DNA from: Roseibium album
Lineage (GTDB): Bacteria > Pseudomonadota > Alphaproteobacteria > Rhizobiales > Stappiaceae
Direction: 5' to 3'
DNA length: 64,000 nt
Assembly (NCBI GenBank): GCA_001404055.1
Contig: CXTY01000003.1
Span: forward strand, 248,001 to 312,000
Under the pieces are notes generated by a model that made no database searches, was not told the DNA's origin, and was given only the letters and a program-made list of their open reading frames with translations. The first letter of the stretch is position 1; the number at the start of each line of letters is the position of its first letter. This document shows positions 43,747 to 52,407 of the stretch, in pieces. The position numbers and the translations under genes were made by a program.

Positions 43747-45244
43747 AACACTTTTCGACCGTCATGCCGACAGCAAGGCCACGTTCTTGCATCTGCAGGA
43801 TGGAACAAAAATTAGCTACCGGGATTTCCTGGCAAAGGCAGCCCGTTTTGTAAATGCACTTGTCGCTCTTGGCGTCAAGCCCGGTGACAGGATCGCGGTG
43901 CAGGTGGCCAAATCTCCGGAAGCACTCGCGCTTTACGCGGCGTGCGCCAGAGCCGGGTTTGTCTTTTTGCCGCTCAACACGGCCTATACGGTCGAAGAAC
44001 TCAGCTATTTCATAGAAAATAGCGGCGCTACGCTGGTGATCTGCGACGAGAAAATGTTCGGCAGCCTGTCACCGGTCTGCGAAGGCTTTGGCGCACGGCT
44101 TTCCACCTTGAATGCTGACGGCACCGGCGAATTGGCAAGGAGCGCACAATCAGCGTCCTCTGAGTTTGAAACAGTCCACCGGTCCGGCGACGATCTTGCT
44201 GCGTTTTTGTACACTTCCGGAACAACCGGGCGCTCCAAGGGAGCGATGCTGACCCAGGAAAATCTTGTCTCCAACGCAAGATCGCTCGCAAATACATGGC
44301 GCTTCACAGACAAGGATGTCTTGCTGCACGCACTGCCGATCTTCCACACACATGGTCTGTTTGTTGCCACAAATGTCACATTGATGGCTGGTGGCTCGAT
44401 GATCTTTCTACCCAAGTTCGACCTGGATCAGATGATTGAAGGCATGCCTCAGGCGACGACAATGATGGGCGTGCCGACATTCTATACGCGCCTCCTCGGC
44501 GACAATCGATTTACGTCCGATCTTACCCGTCACATGCGGCTCTTCATCTCAGGCAGCGCCCCGCTCCTTGCCGAAACACACAAGGAGTTTGAAGCACGCA
44601 CCGGTCACCGGATCCTTGAGCGCTATGGCATGACCGAAACCAACATGAACACATCCAACCCTTATGATGGTGAACGGAAAGCTGGAACTGTAGGGCGCCC
44701 GCTTCCTGGTGTAGACCTCAAGATCACCGACCCGGAAACCGGCAGAGAACTGCCCAAGGGCGAGATTGGCCAAATCGAAGTGCGCGGCCCCAATGTCTTC
44801 AAAGGGTACTGGCAAATGCCGGAAAAGACCGCAGAAGAATTGCGCACTGACGGGTTCTTCATCACCGGTGACCTCGGAAGACTGGACGCTGATGGCTACG
44901 TTCAGATCGTTGGCCGTAACAAGGATCTGATTATTTCCGGTGGCTACAACATCTATCCGAAGGAAATCGAACTCCTGCTTGATGACCAACCCGGTGTGCT
45001 TGAAAGCGCGGTCGTCGGGGTGCCTCATCCGGACTTTGGGGAAACGGTATTGGGCTTGCTGGTCGCAGACAAGCAGGAACCACTTGACCTGCCCGGCATC
45101 GCGCAATCCGTCAATCGATCGCTGGCCCGTTTCAAACAACCCCGTAAGCTGATCGTGGTGGATCAACTCCCGCGCAATACCATGGGCAAAGTTCAAAAAA
45201 ACGTCTTGCGCGACAACTATCAGGACCTTTTCGTCCCGGCTTAA
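43727..45244 (+). CDS. matB: Malonyl-CoA synthetase (MatB)
   Basis: ATP-dependent ligase making malonyl-CoA from malonate, 505 residues. ANL motifs: FLYTSGTTGRSKGAMLTQEN, LERYGMTETNMNTSNPYDGE, GDLGRLDADGYVQIVGRNKD, SGGYNIYPKEIELLLDDQPG and the catalytic lysine LPRNTMGKVQKNVLRDNY. The MTETNMNTSNPY stretch is the MatB-specific form (malonate recognition). Overlaps the decarboxylase; the pair turns free malonate into acetyl-CoA. Confidence 0.93.
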   Translation: MNNLLYETLFDRHADSKATFLHLQDGTKISYRDFLAKAARFVNALVALGVKPGDRIAVQVAKSPEALALYAACARAGFVFLPLNTAYTVEELSYFIENSGATLVICDEKMFGSLSPVCEGFGARLSTLNADGTGELARSAQSASSEFETVHRSGDDLAAFLYTSGTTGRSKGAMLTQENLVSNARSLANTWRFTDKDVLLHALPIFHTHGLFVATNVTLMAGGSMIFLPKFDLDQMIEGMPQATTMMGVPTFYTRLLGDNRFTSDLTRHMRLFISGSAPLLAETHKEFEARTGHRILERYGMTETNMNTSNPYDGERKAGTVGRPLPGVDLKITDPETGRELPKGEIGQIEVRGPNVFKGYWQMPEKTAEELRTDGFFITGDLGRLDADGYVQIVGRNKDLIISGGYNIYPKEIELLLDDQPGVLESAVVGVPHPDFGETVLGLLVADKQEPLDLPGIAQSVNRSLARFKQPRKLIVVDQLPRNTMGKVQKNVLRDNYQDLFVPA

Positions 45245-45268
45245 GCGATAAGGCAGAATGGCTAACGG

Positions 45269-45299
45269 AGGTCATCCCCGATCACATCTGGGATGACCT
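45269..45299 (+). terminator. Terminator after matB
   Basis: AGGTCATCCC pairs with GGGATGACCT over an 11-base loop, 25 bases after the matB stop; followed by a weak TTTACCTTT tail. Confidence 0.65.
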
Positions 45300-45420
45300 T
45301 TACCTTTGTGCTGGCTCTGTAATACCGGCCCTCTTCGCGGAAAATCCTCGTTGCAACGCCAACCTCGGTGCATCTGAATGATCGGGAAGAATTCGTCGAT
45401 GTATCGTTGCTTTCTGTTTA

Positions 45421-45432
45421 AAAATCGATATT
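45421..45432. promoter_or_regulatory. GntR/FCD operator, site 3
   Basis: AAAATCGATATT, one mismatch from the palindrome at 35194. It lies 38 bases ahead of the exported metallo-beta-lactamase-fold gene. A further AAATCGAT half-site follows at 45451. Confidence 0.6.
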
Positions 45433-45469
45433 ATTGAACGATAAAATCATAAATCGATGGGAGAAGCAG

Positions 45470-46528
45470 ATGTCACGGAATCTGGTTGGAGCAATTCTGG
45501 TCGGGGCGGGCTTTTTCGCTGCGCCCGGCGCACTGGCGGACACTTGTCTGAAAGTCACATTGACCGGCACCCAAGGCGGACCGCCTGTCTACCAGGGACA
45601 GGCGGGTGCCGGGACGCTCGTGCAGTTCGGCACGGTGGAAAACAAGTGCAACGACATGCGTCTTCAATTCGACACGGGCCGGGGGACGACCCAACGCCTG
45701 AGCCAGGCGGGTGTGCCTGTAGGTCGTTTGGACGCCGTCTTTCTCACCCATCTTCATTCTGACCACACCGAAGGATTGGCGGACATGATGCAACTCCGCT
45801 GGCACTTCAATTCCGGTGGTCCAAAGGTTGATCTTGTCTGCAGCGAAGAAACCAAATCTCCACTTGGTTTTGCCTTAAGCTGCGAGCGATTTGCCAAACA
45901 TATTGGTGATGCACTCATTCAGTCCGGCGAAATTGCGCAACGACTTGCCGAAAACAAGAAACGCCTGCCCGGTGGACCTGCTGACCTGATTGAAGTGAAA
46001 GACTTCAAACCGGAAGATGAGGCCAAGGAGGTCTGGTCCAAGGGCGACGTAAAAGTCAGCGCAATCCGCTCTACGCATATCGGCGGGCACGCCTCTTACA
46101 GGGTCGACACCCCGGCAGGAAGCGTTGTGATTGGCGGGGATGCCGGCAACGATGTCCGCAAACCACCGCGTAACACCTCAACATCCGATCAGGTTGAGAA
46201 ACTCGCAAAAGGTGCAGATATCGTGGTGCACTCAACCATTCACCCTGTCATGGGGCCTGATGGTGGTACCGGATTTCCGCCGCCGATTTTCTTCCGGCAA
46301 AGCAACGCGACGGATCTCGGCCATCTGGCAAAACGGGCGGGTGTCAAACACCTCATGCTCACCCATCTGATCCCGCCAGTCGGCGCACCACGGCAAGGTC
46401 CTTATAAATTGCCGAAAGGCGCTTTGACTGAAGATGACTATAAAAACGCTGTGACACAAAGTGGCTTTGAAGGCGAAACCCTTGTCGGGTCAGACCTAGC
46501 CTCAATTACGCTGAACCAAGGCAGCTGA
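45470..46528 (+). CDS. Exported metallo-beta-lactamase-fold hydrolase
   Basis: 352 residues with a Sec signal (MSRNLVGAILVGAGFFAAPG, cut after ALA). Zinc motif FLTHLHSDHTEGLADMMQLR (HxHxDH), then VSAIRSTHIGGHASYRVDTP, GDAGNDV and MLTHLIPP, the AtsA/phosphodiesterase/lactonase arrangement. The N-terminal QFDTGRGTTQRLSQAGVPVG matches AtsA-like members. Start ATG 45470 follows GGGAGAAGCAG. Its operator variant links it to the malonate/dioxygenase unit; it may hydrolyse a lactone, sulfate or phosphate ester of the substrate in the periplasm before TRAP uptake (inference). Confidence 0.85.
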   Translation: MSRNLVGAILVGAGFFAAPGALADTCLKVTLTGTQGGPPVYQGQAGAGTLVQFGTVENKCNDMRLQFDTGRGTTQRLSQAGVPVGRLDAVFLTHLHSDHTEGLADMMQLRWHFNSGGPKVDLVCSEETKSPLGFALSCERFAKHIGDALIQSGEIAQRLAENKKRLPGGPADLIEVKDFKPEDEAKEVWSKGDVKVSAIRSTHIGGHASYRVDTPAGSVVIGGDAGNDVRKPPRNTSTSDQVEKLAKGADIVVHSTIHPVMGPDGGTGFPPPIFFRQSNATDLGHLAKRAGVKHLMLTHLIPPVGAPRQGPYKLPKGALTEDDYKNAVTQSGFEGETLVGSDLASITLNQGS

Positions 46529-46552
46529 CTTTTCAAAGCAAGAATGCAAAAG

Positions 46553-46590
46553 GCCCGCCTTGACGCAATTAGCGTCAAGGTGGGCTTTTT
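46553..46590. terminator. Bidirectional intrinsic terminator
   Basis: GCCCGCCTTGACGC pairs with GCGTCAAGGTGGGC (14 bases, one G-T) over AATTA, followed by TTTTT on the plus strand and preceded by AAAA. It separates the converging hydrolase and HEAT-repeat genes. Confidence 0.9.
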
Positions 46591-46636
46591 CTCTTGCACA
46601 ACCGGCACCTGGTTCATGGAACAGTCTGGACGTATT

Positions 46637-49030
46637 TTATGTCGAAATGGCTGTCGCTTGTACGCCAGCCTGTGAGAGCACTTGTAGCGCAATAATCCTG
46701 CGCGTTCCCCCTTCGCGGCATGCAGTGGTCAATCCGGCCAGGATCGTGTCGTTCAAACCACATGCACCACGGCGGATCATCCCTTTCGCCAGTTCGGTAC
46801 CAAGCGCACCGCTCTCGCGAAAAGCCGCTGCAAGAATGTCTTCTTCGCAACCCGCCTGATCGCACTCCATCGCAACATTCAGAGCCGCCTGCCTGACCGA
46901 ACGGTTGTCTGACCTCAGGAATTCAGGCAGTTTTTCAGGAACTTTGCCCAGTAAACTACACAATTTGAGCGCTGCTACCAGGTCCGTGATCTCATTGCCG
47001 GCCAATGCCGTTTGTAACCGGGGCCCGGAAACATCCGGTGGTGAGAAGGCCAGCAACCCAAAAAAAGCAGCGCGAGCTGGAGGGTGATTGTCAGGTGGCA
47101 GACTGGCCAGTGAATTCCATTCTTCTTCCGACGGGCTGACACCCTGTCTCGCCCGCCGAGCGATTGCTTCAAATGCAGATGCTCGCAATTCGCTGTCAGT
47201 CGACTTCGTGCAGAACAAAAGCGCAGAGGTGAATGCCGGGTGCAACTGCTCCCCGATCAATCGAACTGAGACACGTCGAACGTCCAATGCGGTATTGGGT
47301 GCAACATCCGGGCGCACGCGCTTTTTCTGAAGCGTGGATTGCGCAAGTTCCAGGAACTTCAGGTCCTTGTCTGAAAGCTCGATTTTCTCTTCCTGGAATG
47401 TCGCCTGTTCTTCGTCGCTCTGAAGAATTGATGCGAGTGTATTTGTAGGAAAGGCGACAACTTCAGCGATTTCTTCTGTTGCGCCTTCTTCCAATTCCCC
47501 CGGAAGTTCCGATGTCTCTGGTTCGATGACCTGTTCTGAGCCGTCCCGAAGTTCCTCCTGCTTGCGGTAGTCGCTCAGATTGACGGTTTCCTCCGCAGGT
47601 TTTTCGGAAATGACATTGCCTTCCCGGTCCAGAACAATCCTGTTCCGACTGCTCCCTTCATCGTCTTTTGCACGATTGCTGAATTGTTTCTCTTCCTCCG
47701 CCTCTTTCTCGGAATTGTCTTCTTCTTCCGCTTTCACAATATCTCCGCGCGCAGCCAGATACAGCAAGGCAGCGGCATTGTCGGCAACCTCACCCTCGCC
47801 TGAAGACAGGGTCGCCAGACTTGCAAGCGCCGACAATCGAACCATCTGGCTCTTGTGCGAGACCGATTGCTCAAGAACTTCCAGAGCTTCCGGTCGCGTA
47901 AAGTGTGTCATTGCGTCAGCAACAGCTTTTTGAACAGCCGGTTTCGGATTGTGCTCCCGGATTTCCATGAGCAGGTCAAAGACCTCGGCAGTACAGTGAT
48001 GCTTCAAAACCTGGATCAGGCCAGCAACATAGTCCTCCGGTTCGCTGCGCAGCCTGGTACGCGCATAGGCGAGCAGAGCTGCGATCTGACCTTCAGCAGG
48101 ACGGCGTTCAGAAAGCCGCGATATCGCGGCAAGCTTCACTTGCCGCGACTCGTCTTTCGTTGCCAATTCAATGAGATCATCATTGCCAATCGTGGGAGAT
48201 CTGGCAGCGGCGAACTGACGAATGACCGGTGACGGGTCCTTGCTAAGACGAAAATCGGCGACCGGTGTCTTGCGCAGTACCATCGTTTCAAGTGCGGCAA
48301 GGCGAACTTCCGCGCTCTTGTCCTGGCTGAGAGCATCCAGTGCCTTGACGGCGAGTGGATCCATTGAGGCCTCCAGGGCCCGTGCTGCTCTTTTCCTTTG
48401 CAGTTCGCTTGCACTTTGCCCCGCATCAATGAGCGCCATGAGCCCTGGGCGACCCATGTCCGCAAATGCTGCCAAGGCTTCGATCCAGAGGTCCTGCCCG
48501 AACTCGTCATTCGTGGCAGACAATATGTCCGAAACGGCGTCATCGACACCCAACCTGCCAACTGCTCGAATGGCTTCTTTTTGAACGTCCAGCCAATCGT
48601 CCCAATCGGCGACCTCATCTTCCCAGATTACGTCGTCGTCGCATCGGTCCAAAATGAGTTTTTTCAGCAGCGGCGCGGCTGCATCCCTGTCCTGCAAACC
48701 AAGTCCACGTATTGCGGCAACCTTGGAGTCTCCGACCGGGTCGTTTTGAAGGCTCCACAAGAAGACATCACAAAGATCTTTCGCCCCGAGTGATCGCAGT
48801 GCCTCGAGCGCGTCCACTCGCACATCTGGATCATCGTTCCGGGTGGCCTTGACGAGTGTTTCTCGCGCCAAAGGATGTTGCCAGGCCTGAAGCGTTTTAA
48901 TTGCCAGGCATTGATCAGCGGGTGTCCCCTCCTCAACCAGGTCGATCAGGGACTTCAGTGTGTCCTCTCCGAGCGAAAGTGAGGTGGGGGGCTCGTCCAA
49001 TATCGCATTTCCGACTGGCATCTGGGGCAA
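46637..49030 (-). CDS. HEAT-repeat protein next to the iodate-reductase-like operon
   Basis: Cytoplasmic (no signal) helical-repeat protein of 797 residues. Many HEAT units can be read, for example VRVDALEALRSLGAKDLCDV, SKVAAIRGLGLQDRDAAAPL, QKEAIRAVGRLGVDDAVSDI and VRLSALASLATLSSGEGEVA; the first block covers about 25-450. A long acidic linker (about 455-575, rich in Glu/Lys, with SNRAKDDEGSSRNRIVLDRE) joins a second repeat block from about 590. No catalytic motif. It lies downstream of the molybdopterin gene on the same strand, after a hairpin. HEAT proteins scaffold or mature protein complexes, so assembly of the reductase is a reasonable guess; I cannot name a family. Confidence 0.75.
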   Translation of the reverse strand: MPQMPVGNAILDEPPTSLSLGEDTLKSLIDLVEEGTPADQCLAIKTLQAWQHPLARETLVKATRNDDPDVRVDALEALRSLGAKDLCDVFLWSLQNDPVGDSKVAAIRGLGLQDRDAAAPLLKKLILDRCDDDVIWEDEVADWDDWLDVQKEAIRAVGRLGVDDAVSDILSATNDEFGQDLWIEALAAFADMGRPGLMALIDAGQSASELQRKRAARALEASMDPLAVKALDALSQDKSAEVRLAALETMVLRKTPVADFRLSKDPSPVIRQFAAARSPTIGNDDLIELATKDESRQVKLAAISRLSERRPAEGQIAALLAYARTRLRSEPEDYVAGLIQVLKHHCTAEVFDLLMEIREHNPKPAVQKAVADAMTHFTRPEALEVLEQSVSHKSQMVRLSALASLATLSSGEGEVADNAAALLYLAARGDIVKAEEEDNSEKEAEEEKQFSNRAKDDEGSSRNRIVLDREGNVISEKPAEETVNLSDYRKQEELRDGSEQVIEPETSELPGELEEGATEEIAEVVAFPTNTLASILQSDEEQATFQEEKIELSDKDLKFLELAQSTLQKKRVRPDVAPNTALDVRRVSVRLIGEQLHPAFTSALLFCTKSTDSELRASAFEAIARRARQGVSPSEEEWNSLASLPPDNHPPARAAFFGLLAFSPPDVSGPRLQTALAGNEITDLVAALKLCSLLGKVPEKLPEFLRSDNRSVRQAALNVAMECDQAGCEEDILAAAFRESGALGTELAKGMIRRGACGLNDTILAGLTTACREGGTRRIIALQVLSQAGVQATAIST

Positions 49031-49060
49031 CCTTTTTCGCTTTTGGTTTCCGTAAACAAT

Positions 49061-49086
49061 AAGGCGGGAGCCCGCGCCCCCGCCTT
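49061..49086 (-). terminator. Hairpin after the molybdopterin subunit gene
   Basis: AAGGCGGG pairs with CCCGCCTT over a GC-rich loop, 27 bases after the stop, then ATTGTTT on the minus strand. A moderate terminator that may allow some read-through into the HEAT-repeat gene. Confidence 0.55.
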
Positions 49087-49112
49087 GATCTTGATCAGAA
49101 ATTCGCTCCGCC

Positions 49113-51788
49113 TTAAGCGATATCGCGGCGTGCGAAACTCATGGACCGGTAACTGGTCTTATATGGGGAAGTACCGATCTTGCGGATGCGGCCAACGCCC
49201 ATCTTGTAATTGTAGTTGCCACTGATCCAGTCGACCACACGACCAGACAAAGCGTTTGCCGGCTGCGCAGTGTGCAGGAAATCCATATAAAGGAGCCCCT
49301 TCTTGACGGCCGGAGTGACAATCGCCACTGCGGTAATCGCACCTTGAGTCAGCTCGATATGGCCGTGTTCCATCAATTTGGTGAACTGGAAATCATCCCC
49401 TTCCACGCCGATGATGGTGTCCTTTTGTACCGGGATACGATCGGAATACATCAGGACATAGTCACCATTTTCGATACCGCGAGCCTCGGCATCATCCGGG
49501 TGAATTTCAACCCAGTTCTCCGGCCAACGCTGGACGATATACGGACGACGACGGTCATCGTAGCCGGACTGCCAACGCTCATTGATGCGCCCAGATGTGA
49601 CCCACAACTCATCGTCTTTCGGCTTGAGCCATGCCCAGTAGTCGGAGAACAGGCTCCAAGGCGACTTCTGGATATTGCACTTGCCGGTTTGCGAGTTGAA
49701 GTGCGTCAATTTCTTGCCGAGGCGATTGCTACCGGATGGCCCATCGACCGGCAGCTTGCGCTCCGTATCATGCAGCCGCTTGGTGCCAACCAATGTGCCG
49801 TCATCCTGCAAAAGGACAGGTCCCTGGATGCCATTTGTTCCAAACTCGGCAAGCTTGTCGTGAAGCGTCTTGCCTTCTCGCTGGGCAACCACCTTGACCA
49901 TGTGGAAGTCCTTGCGACTGCCCCTTGAAAAACGGGAACCTTCTTCCAGAACTTCGTTGGAGTTTTTCCAGTCGAAGCCGGAATACCCCATTTCACGGGC
50001 GAGACGCGCAATGATCCACCAGTCAGGTTTGGCTTCACCCGGTGCATCATAGAACTTCGGATAAAGCCGGACGCGGCGCTCACCGTTTGCACGGGTGAAA
50101 GTATCCTCGCCCCAACCAGCTGCGGGGAAGACGATGTCGGCGTAACGGGCTCCGATCGGATCAACCAGATAGATATCCTGATTGACGACGACCATGCCGC
50201 CACTGTCGACACGACGCTTGAGACTGTCGATGATCTCCTGCTTGTCGAACGAACGGATCTGATGTGGATTTTCCACGGTCAGTTCGTTGAATTTGGCGGC
50301 AAGAGACTGCGTACCGCACATCGACTGGATCCAGGTGTTGCCGATCACGTGCGCAAAGCGTGTGTGGCCCGACATCAGGTAGCGGTCGGTGTCCATTGCG
50401 CGACGACGACGACCTGGCAGCTTTTCCGGTGACTTGTTGCGCGGATATTTACCGCCGCGCAGACCACCGCGCTGGTGACCACCGGCCCGGCCAATGACCT
50501 GACCCGGACGACCGCCTGCACCGACGATGATGCCCAGCGCCGAAATCGCCTGGGTATTGCCGGTATTGTTGGACCAGTAGAAGCCCTTTTCGATCATGAC
50601 AGAGGTCTTCGGACGTGACCCGTCTTCTTTCGGCTTCGCCATCCATTCCGCAGCTGTGTAGATCTTCTCAACGTCGACCTGGGCGATTTCAGCAGCCTTT
50701 TCAGGAGCGAATTCGTCCTGGGACAACAGCCATTCTTTCCAGTCCTCAAAACCGGCGGTCTGGAATTTGCCCCATGTCGTGCGCCACTGCCATGGCGTGT
50801 TACGTGTGCCCTGGCCGAAGCCAGAGGAGCTTTCCCACTTGTTGTTCACCCACTTCTGGATCCAGTCGCTATCTTCCCAACCGTTTTCCACGATCACGCG
50901 GGCGATTGCATTGACGACAAGAAGGTCGGTTCCCGGCTGAATATCCAGCCACATACCGCCATTCTTTTCTGCGTAGGCAATGCCGCCGGTTTTACGAGGC
51001 ACCATGAAGATCGTCTTCTGACCATTTTGAATGCCAGGCATCATCCAGTCAGTGAAGAGGATCGTCTTGGTCTCATAGGGGTCCGTTCCGCAAACCAGCA
51101 GAGTTTCGGCATCCCGCCAGTCTTCATAGGCCGGGCCGAAATTGTCGAAGCCCGCGTCGCGGAAACCGGGTGTGGACGAAACATCAGACGGAGTGTCATG
51201 GAAAGTGAAGTTCGCCGTATTCACACTGTTCAGAGCGTATTTCGTGATGGCGTAGGTGTTTTCCATATAGCCATACGAAAAGGTTTTTACGCAGTAAGCG
51301 TTTTCACCATGCTGCTTGATCACGTATTTGCCGACTTCGGCCGCAATCTCCATGGCAAAATCCCAGGTGACCGGCATCAGAACACCAAACATCCGGATCA
51401 TCGGCGACTTCAGGCGGTCACGTGTCGGGGTCTGCGGGTTATAGACCTTCTGCGCAATAGCACCGCCGCGAATGGACGAATTGCCACTTGGGTTGACGTG
51501 TTCCGCATCCTTGTCCGGAATGATGATGACGTGGTGCGGCTCACCTTCGTGCAGAACAACGTTGTACTGGTTCGGCGCGACCCAAGGGCCGAGCGGATCA
51601 ACAGGGAAGTCGACGTCGAAGGCGTTTTCTTCCGCCTTTTCACCACCGACTTTGCCACCCTTCACGGGCCAGCGGTAGATCTTGTAGCCGCAGGCAACAA
51701 TGCAGTAGTCACAGGCAGTAGAGATCACATCCGCATCTACCGGCGGCAGAGGGATATTCGTCTCGGGGATGTAATAGGGTGTGGACAT
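49113..51788 (-). CDS. idrA: Molybdopterin oxidoreductase, AioA/IdrA family (probable iodate reductase catalytic subunit)
   Basis: 891-residue DMSO-reductase-superfamily enzyme of the arsenite-oxidase branch. The N-terminal cluster motif C26-x2-C29-x3-C33 (ACDYCIVACGYKIYRW) with Ser in place of the fourth Cys (NPSGNSSIRGGAIAQ) marks a [3Fe-4S] cluster as in AioA. Molybdopterin-binding stretches include LLVCGTDPYETKTILFTDWM and DIVFPAAGWGEDTFTRANGE. There is no Tat signal; in this family the large subunit is exported with its Rieske partner. At 891 residues it is longer than typical AioA (about 820-840) and near IdrA. Two di-heme peroxidases in the operon are the hallmark of iodate reductase (idr) rather than arsenite oxidase (aio). 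Start follows GAGGAGACCGATA. Confidence 0.82.
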   Translation of the reverse strand: MSTPYYIPETNIPLPPVDADVISTACDYCIVACGYKIYRWPVKGGKVGGEKAEENAFDVDFPVDPLGPWVAPNQYNVVLHEGEPHHVIIIPDKDAEHVNPSGNSSIRGGAIAQKVYNPQTPTRDRLKSPMIRMFGVLMPVTWDFAMEIAAEVGKYVIKQHGENAYCVKTFSYGYMENTYAITKYALNSVNTANFTFHDTPSDVSSTPGFRDAGFDNFGPAYEDWRDAETLLVCGTDPYETKTILFTDWMMPGIQNGQKTIFMVPRKTGGIAYAEKNGGMWLDIQPGTDLLVVNAIARVIVENGWEDSDWIQKWVNNKWESSSGFGQGTRNTPWQWRTTWGKFQTAGFEDWKEWLLSQDEFAPEKAAEIAQVDVEKIYTAAEWMAKPKEDGSRPKTSVMIEKGFYWSNNTGNTQAISALGIIVGAGGRPGQVIGRAGGHQRGGLRGGKYPRNKSPEKLPGRRRRAMDTDRYLMSGHTRFAHVIGNTWIQSMCGTQSLAAKFNELTVENPHQIRSFDKQEIIDSLKRRVDSGGMVVVNQDIYLVDPIGARYADIVFPAAGWGEDTFTRANGERRVRLYPKFYDAPGEAKPDWWIIARLAREMGYSGFDWKNSNEVLEEGSRFSRGSRKDFHMVKVVAQREGKTLHDKLAEFGTNGIQGPVLLQDDGTLVGTKRLHDTERKLPVDGPSGSNRLGKKLTHFNSQTGKCNIQKSPWSLFSDYWAWLKPKDDELWVTSGRINERWQSGYDDRRRPYIVQRWPENWVEIHPDDAEARGIENGDYVLMYSDRIPVQKDTIIGVEGDDFQFTKLMEHGHIELTQGAITAVAIVTPAVKKGLLYMDFLHTAQPANALSGRVVDWISGNYNYKMGVGRIRKIGTSPYKTSYRSMSFARRDIA

Positions 51789-51799
51789 TATCGGTCTCC

Positions 51800-52396
51800 T
51801 CAGCCCTTGAGATTGTCGTAACGGCCATAGATCAGGCCGAACATGCCGACGGCGTAGATGTCATCTCCGTCCACCTCCAGAAGAACCTGAGGCAGGCTCT
51901 GGTAGGCTTGTCCGGAAATGAAGATGCCGTGACGTGTCAGGTCGAATGTCGTCAGGTGAAGCGGGCACGGACCGAGGACTTTGTCTTCGGATTTGTAAGT
52001 GCCCTGAAGCGGGCCTCCCTGGTGCGTACAGGTGTAGTTGAAGGCAACCACGTCCTTGTCCGGACCAATGCCGCCGCCTGCCTCGCGACCGAGTTTCACC
52101 AGCATGGATTCCGCGTATGCGCCCTCATCCGGGTAGGTGAAGTCGAGCGGTTCGTCTTCCTTGAGCTCTGAAAGCTTGCCGATGAACTTGCGTTCATAGG
52201 TGGAAACCACCGCCGGAACCTTCGCTGCGGACGGCCCCGCCTTGAGAGCAACCATGACGGTGAAAGTCGTGATGCCGGACGTCAGCAGAAACTGACGCCT
52301 ATTCATCAGGCAGCGTTTGCCGGTCTTGGCGACATCCTTCGGGCCGTTGATGGCATCGATCAGAGCCGGATCGAGCGGTTTTTGATCCTTCGTCAT
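51800..52396 (-). CDS. idrB: Tat-exported Rieske iron-sulfur subunit (AioB/IdrB family)
   Basis: 198 residues. An extended N-terminus precedes the twin-arginine signal MNRRQFLLTSGITTFTVMVA (31-50). The Rieske centre is C123-T-H125 (CTHQGG) and C144-P-L-H147 (CPLHLTTFD). The extra cysteine pair that forms a disulfide in bc1-type Rieske proteins is absent, which usually lowers the potential, as in some AioB. The start at 52396 follows AAGGAG with good spacing, while the inner ATG at 52306 has none, so the long n-region is probably real. It passes electrons to or from the molybdopterin subunit in the periplasm and carries it across the membrane. Confidence 0.87.
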   Translation of the reverse strand: MTKDQKPLDPALIDAINGPKDVAKTGKRCLMNRRQFLLTSGITTFTVMVALKAGPSAAKVPAVVSTYERKFIGKLSELKEDEPLDFTYPDEGAYAESMLVKLGREAGGGIGPDKDVVAFNYTCTHQGGPLQGTYKSEDKVLGPCPLHLTTFDLTRHGIFISGQAYQSLPQVLLEVDGDDIYAVGMFGLIYGRYDNLKG

Positions 52397-52407
52397 TATC
52401 CGTCTCC

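Noticed and set aside
49113..52396. Arsenite oxidase (aioBA)
   Set aside because: The cluster ligands and the Rieske subunit fit, but the two di-heme peroxidases in the same operon and the greater length fit iodate reductase better. Only a tree can settle it.
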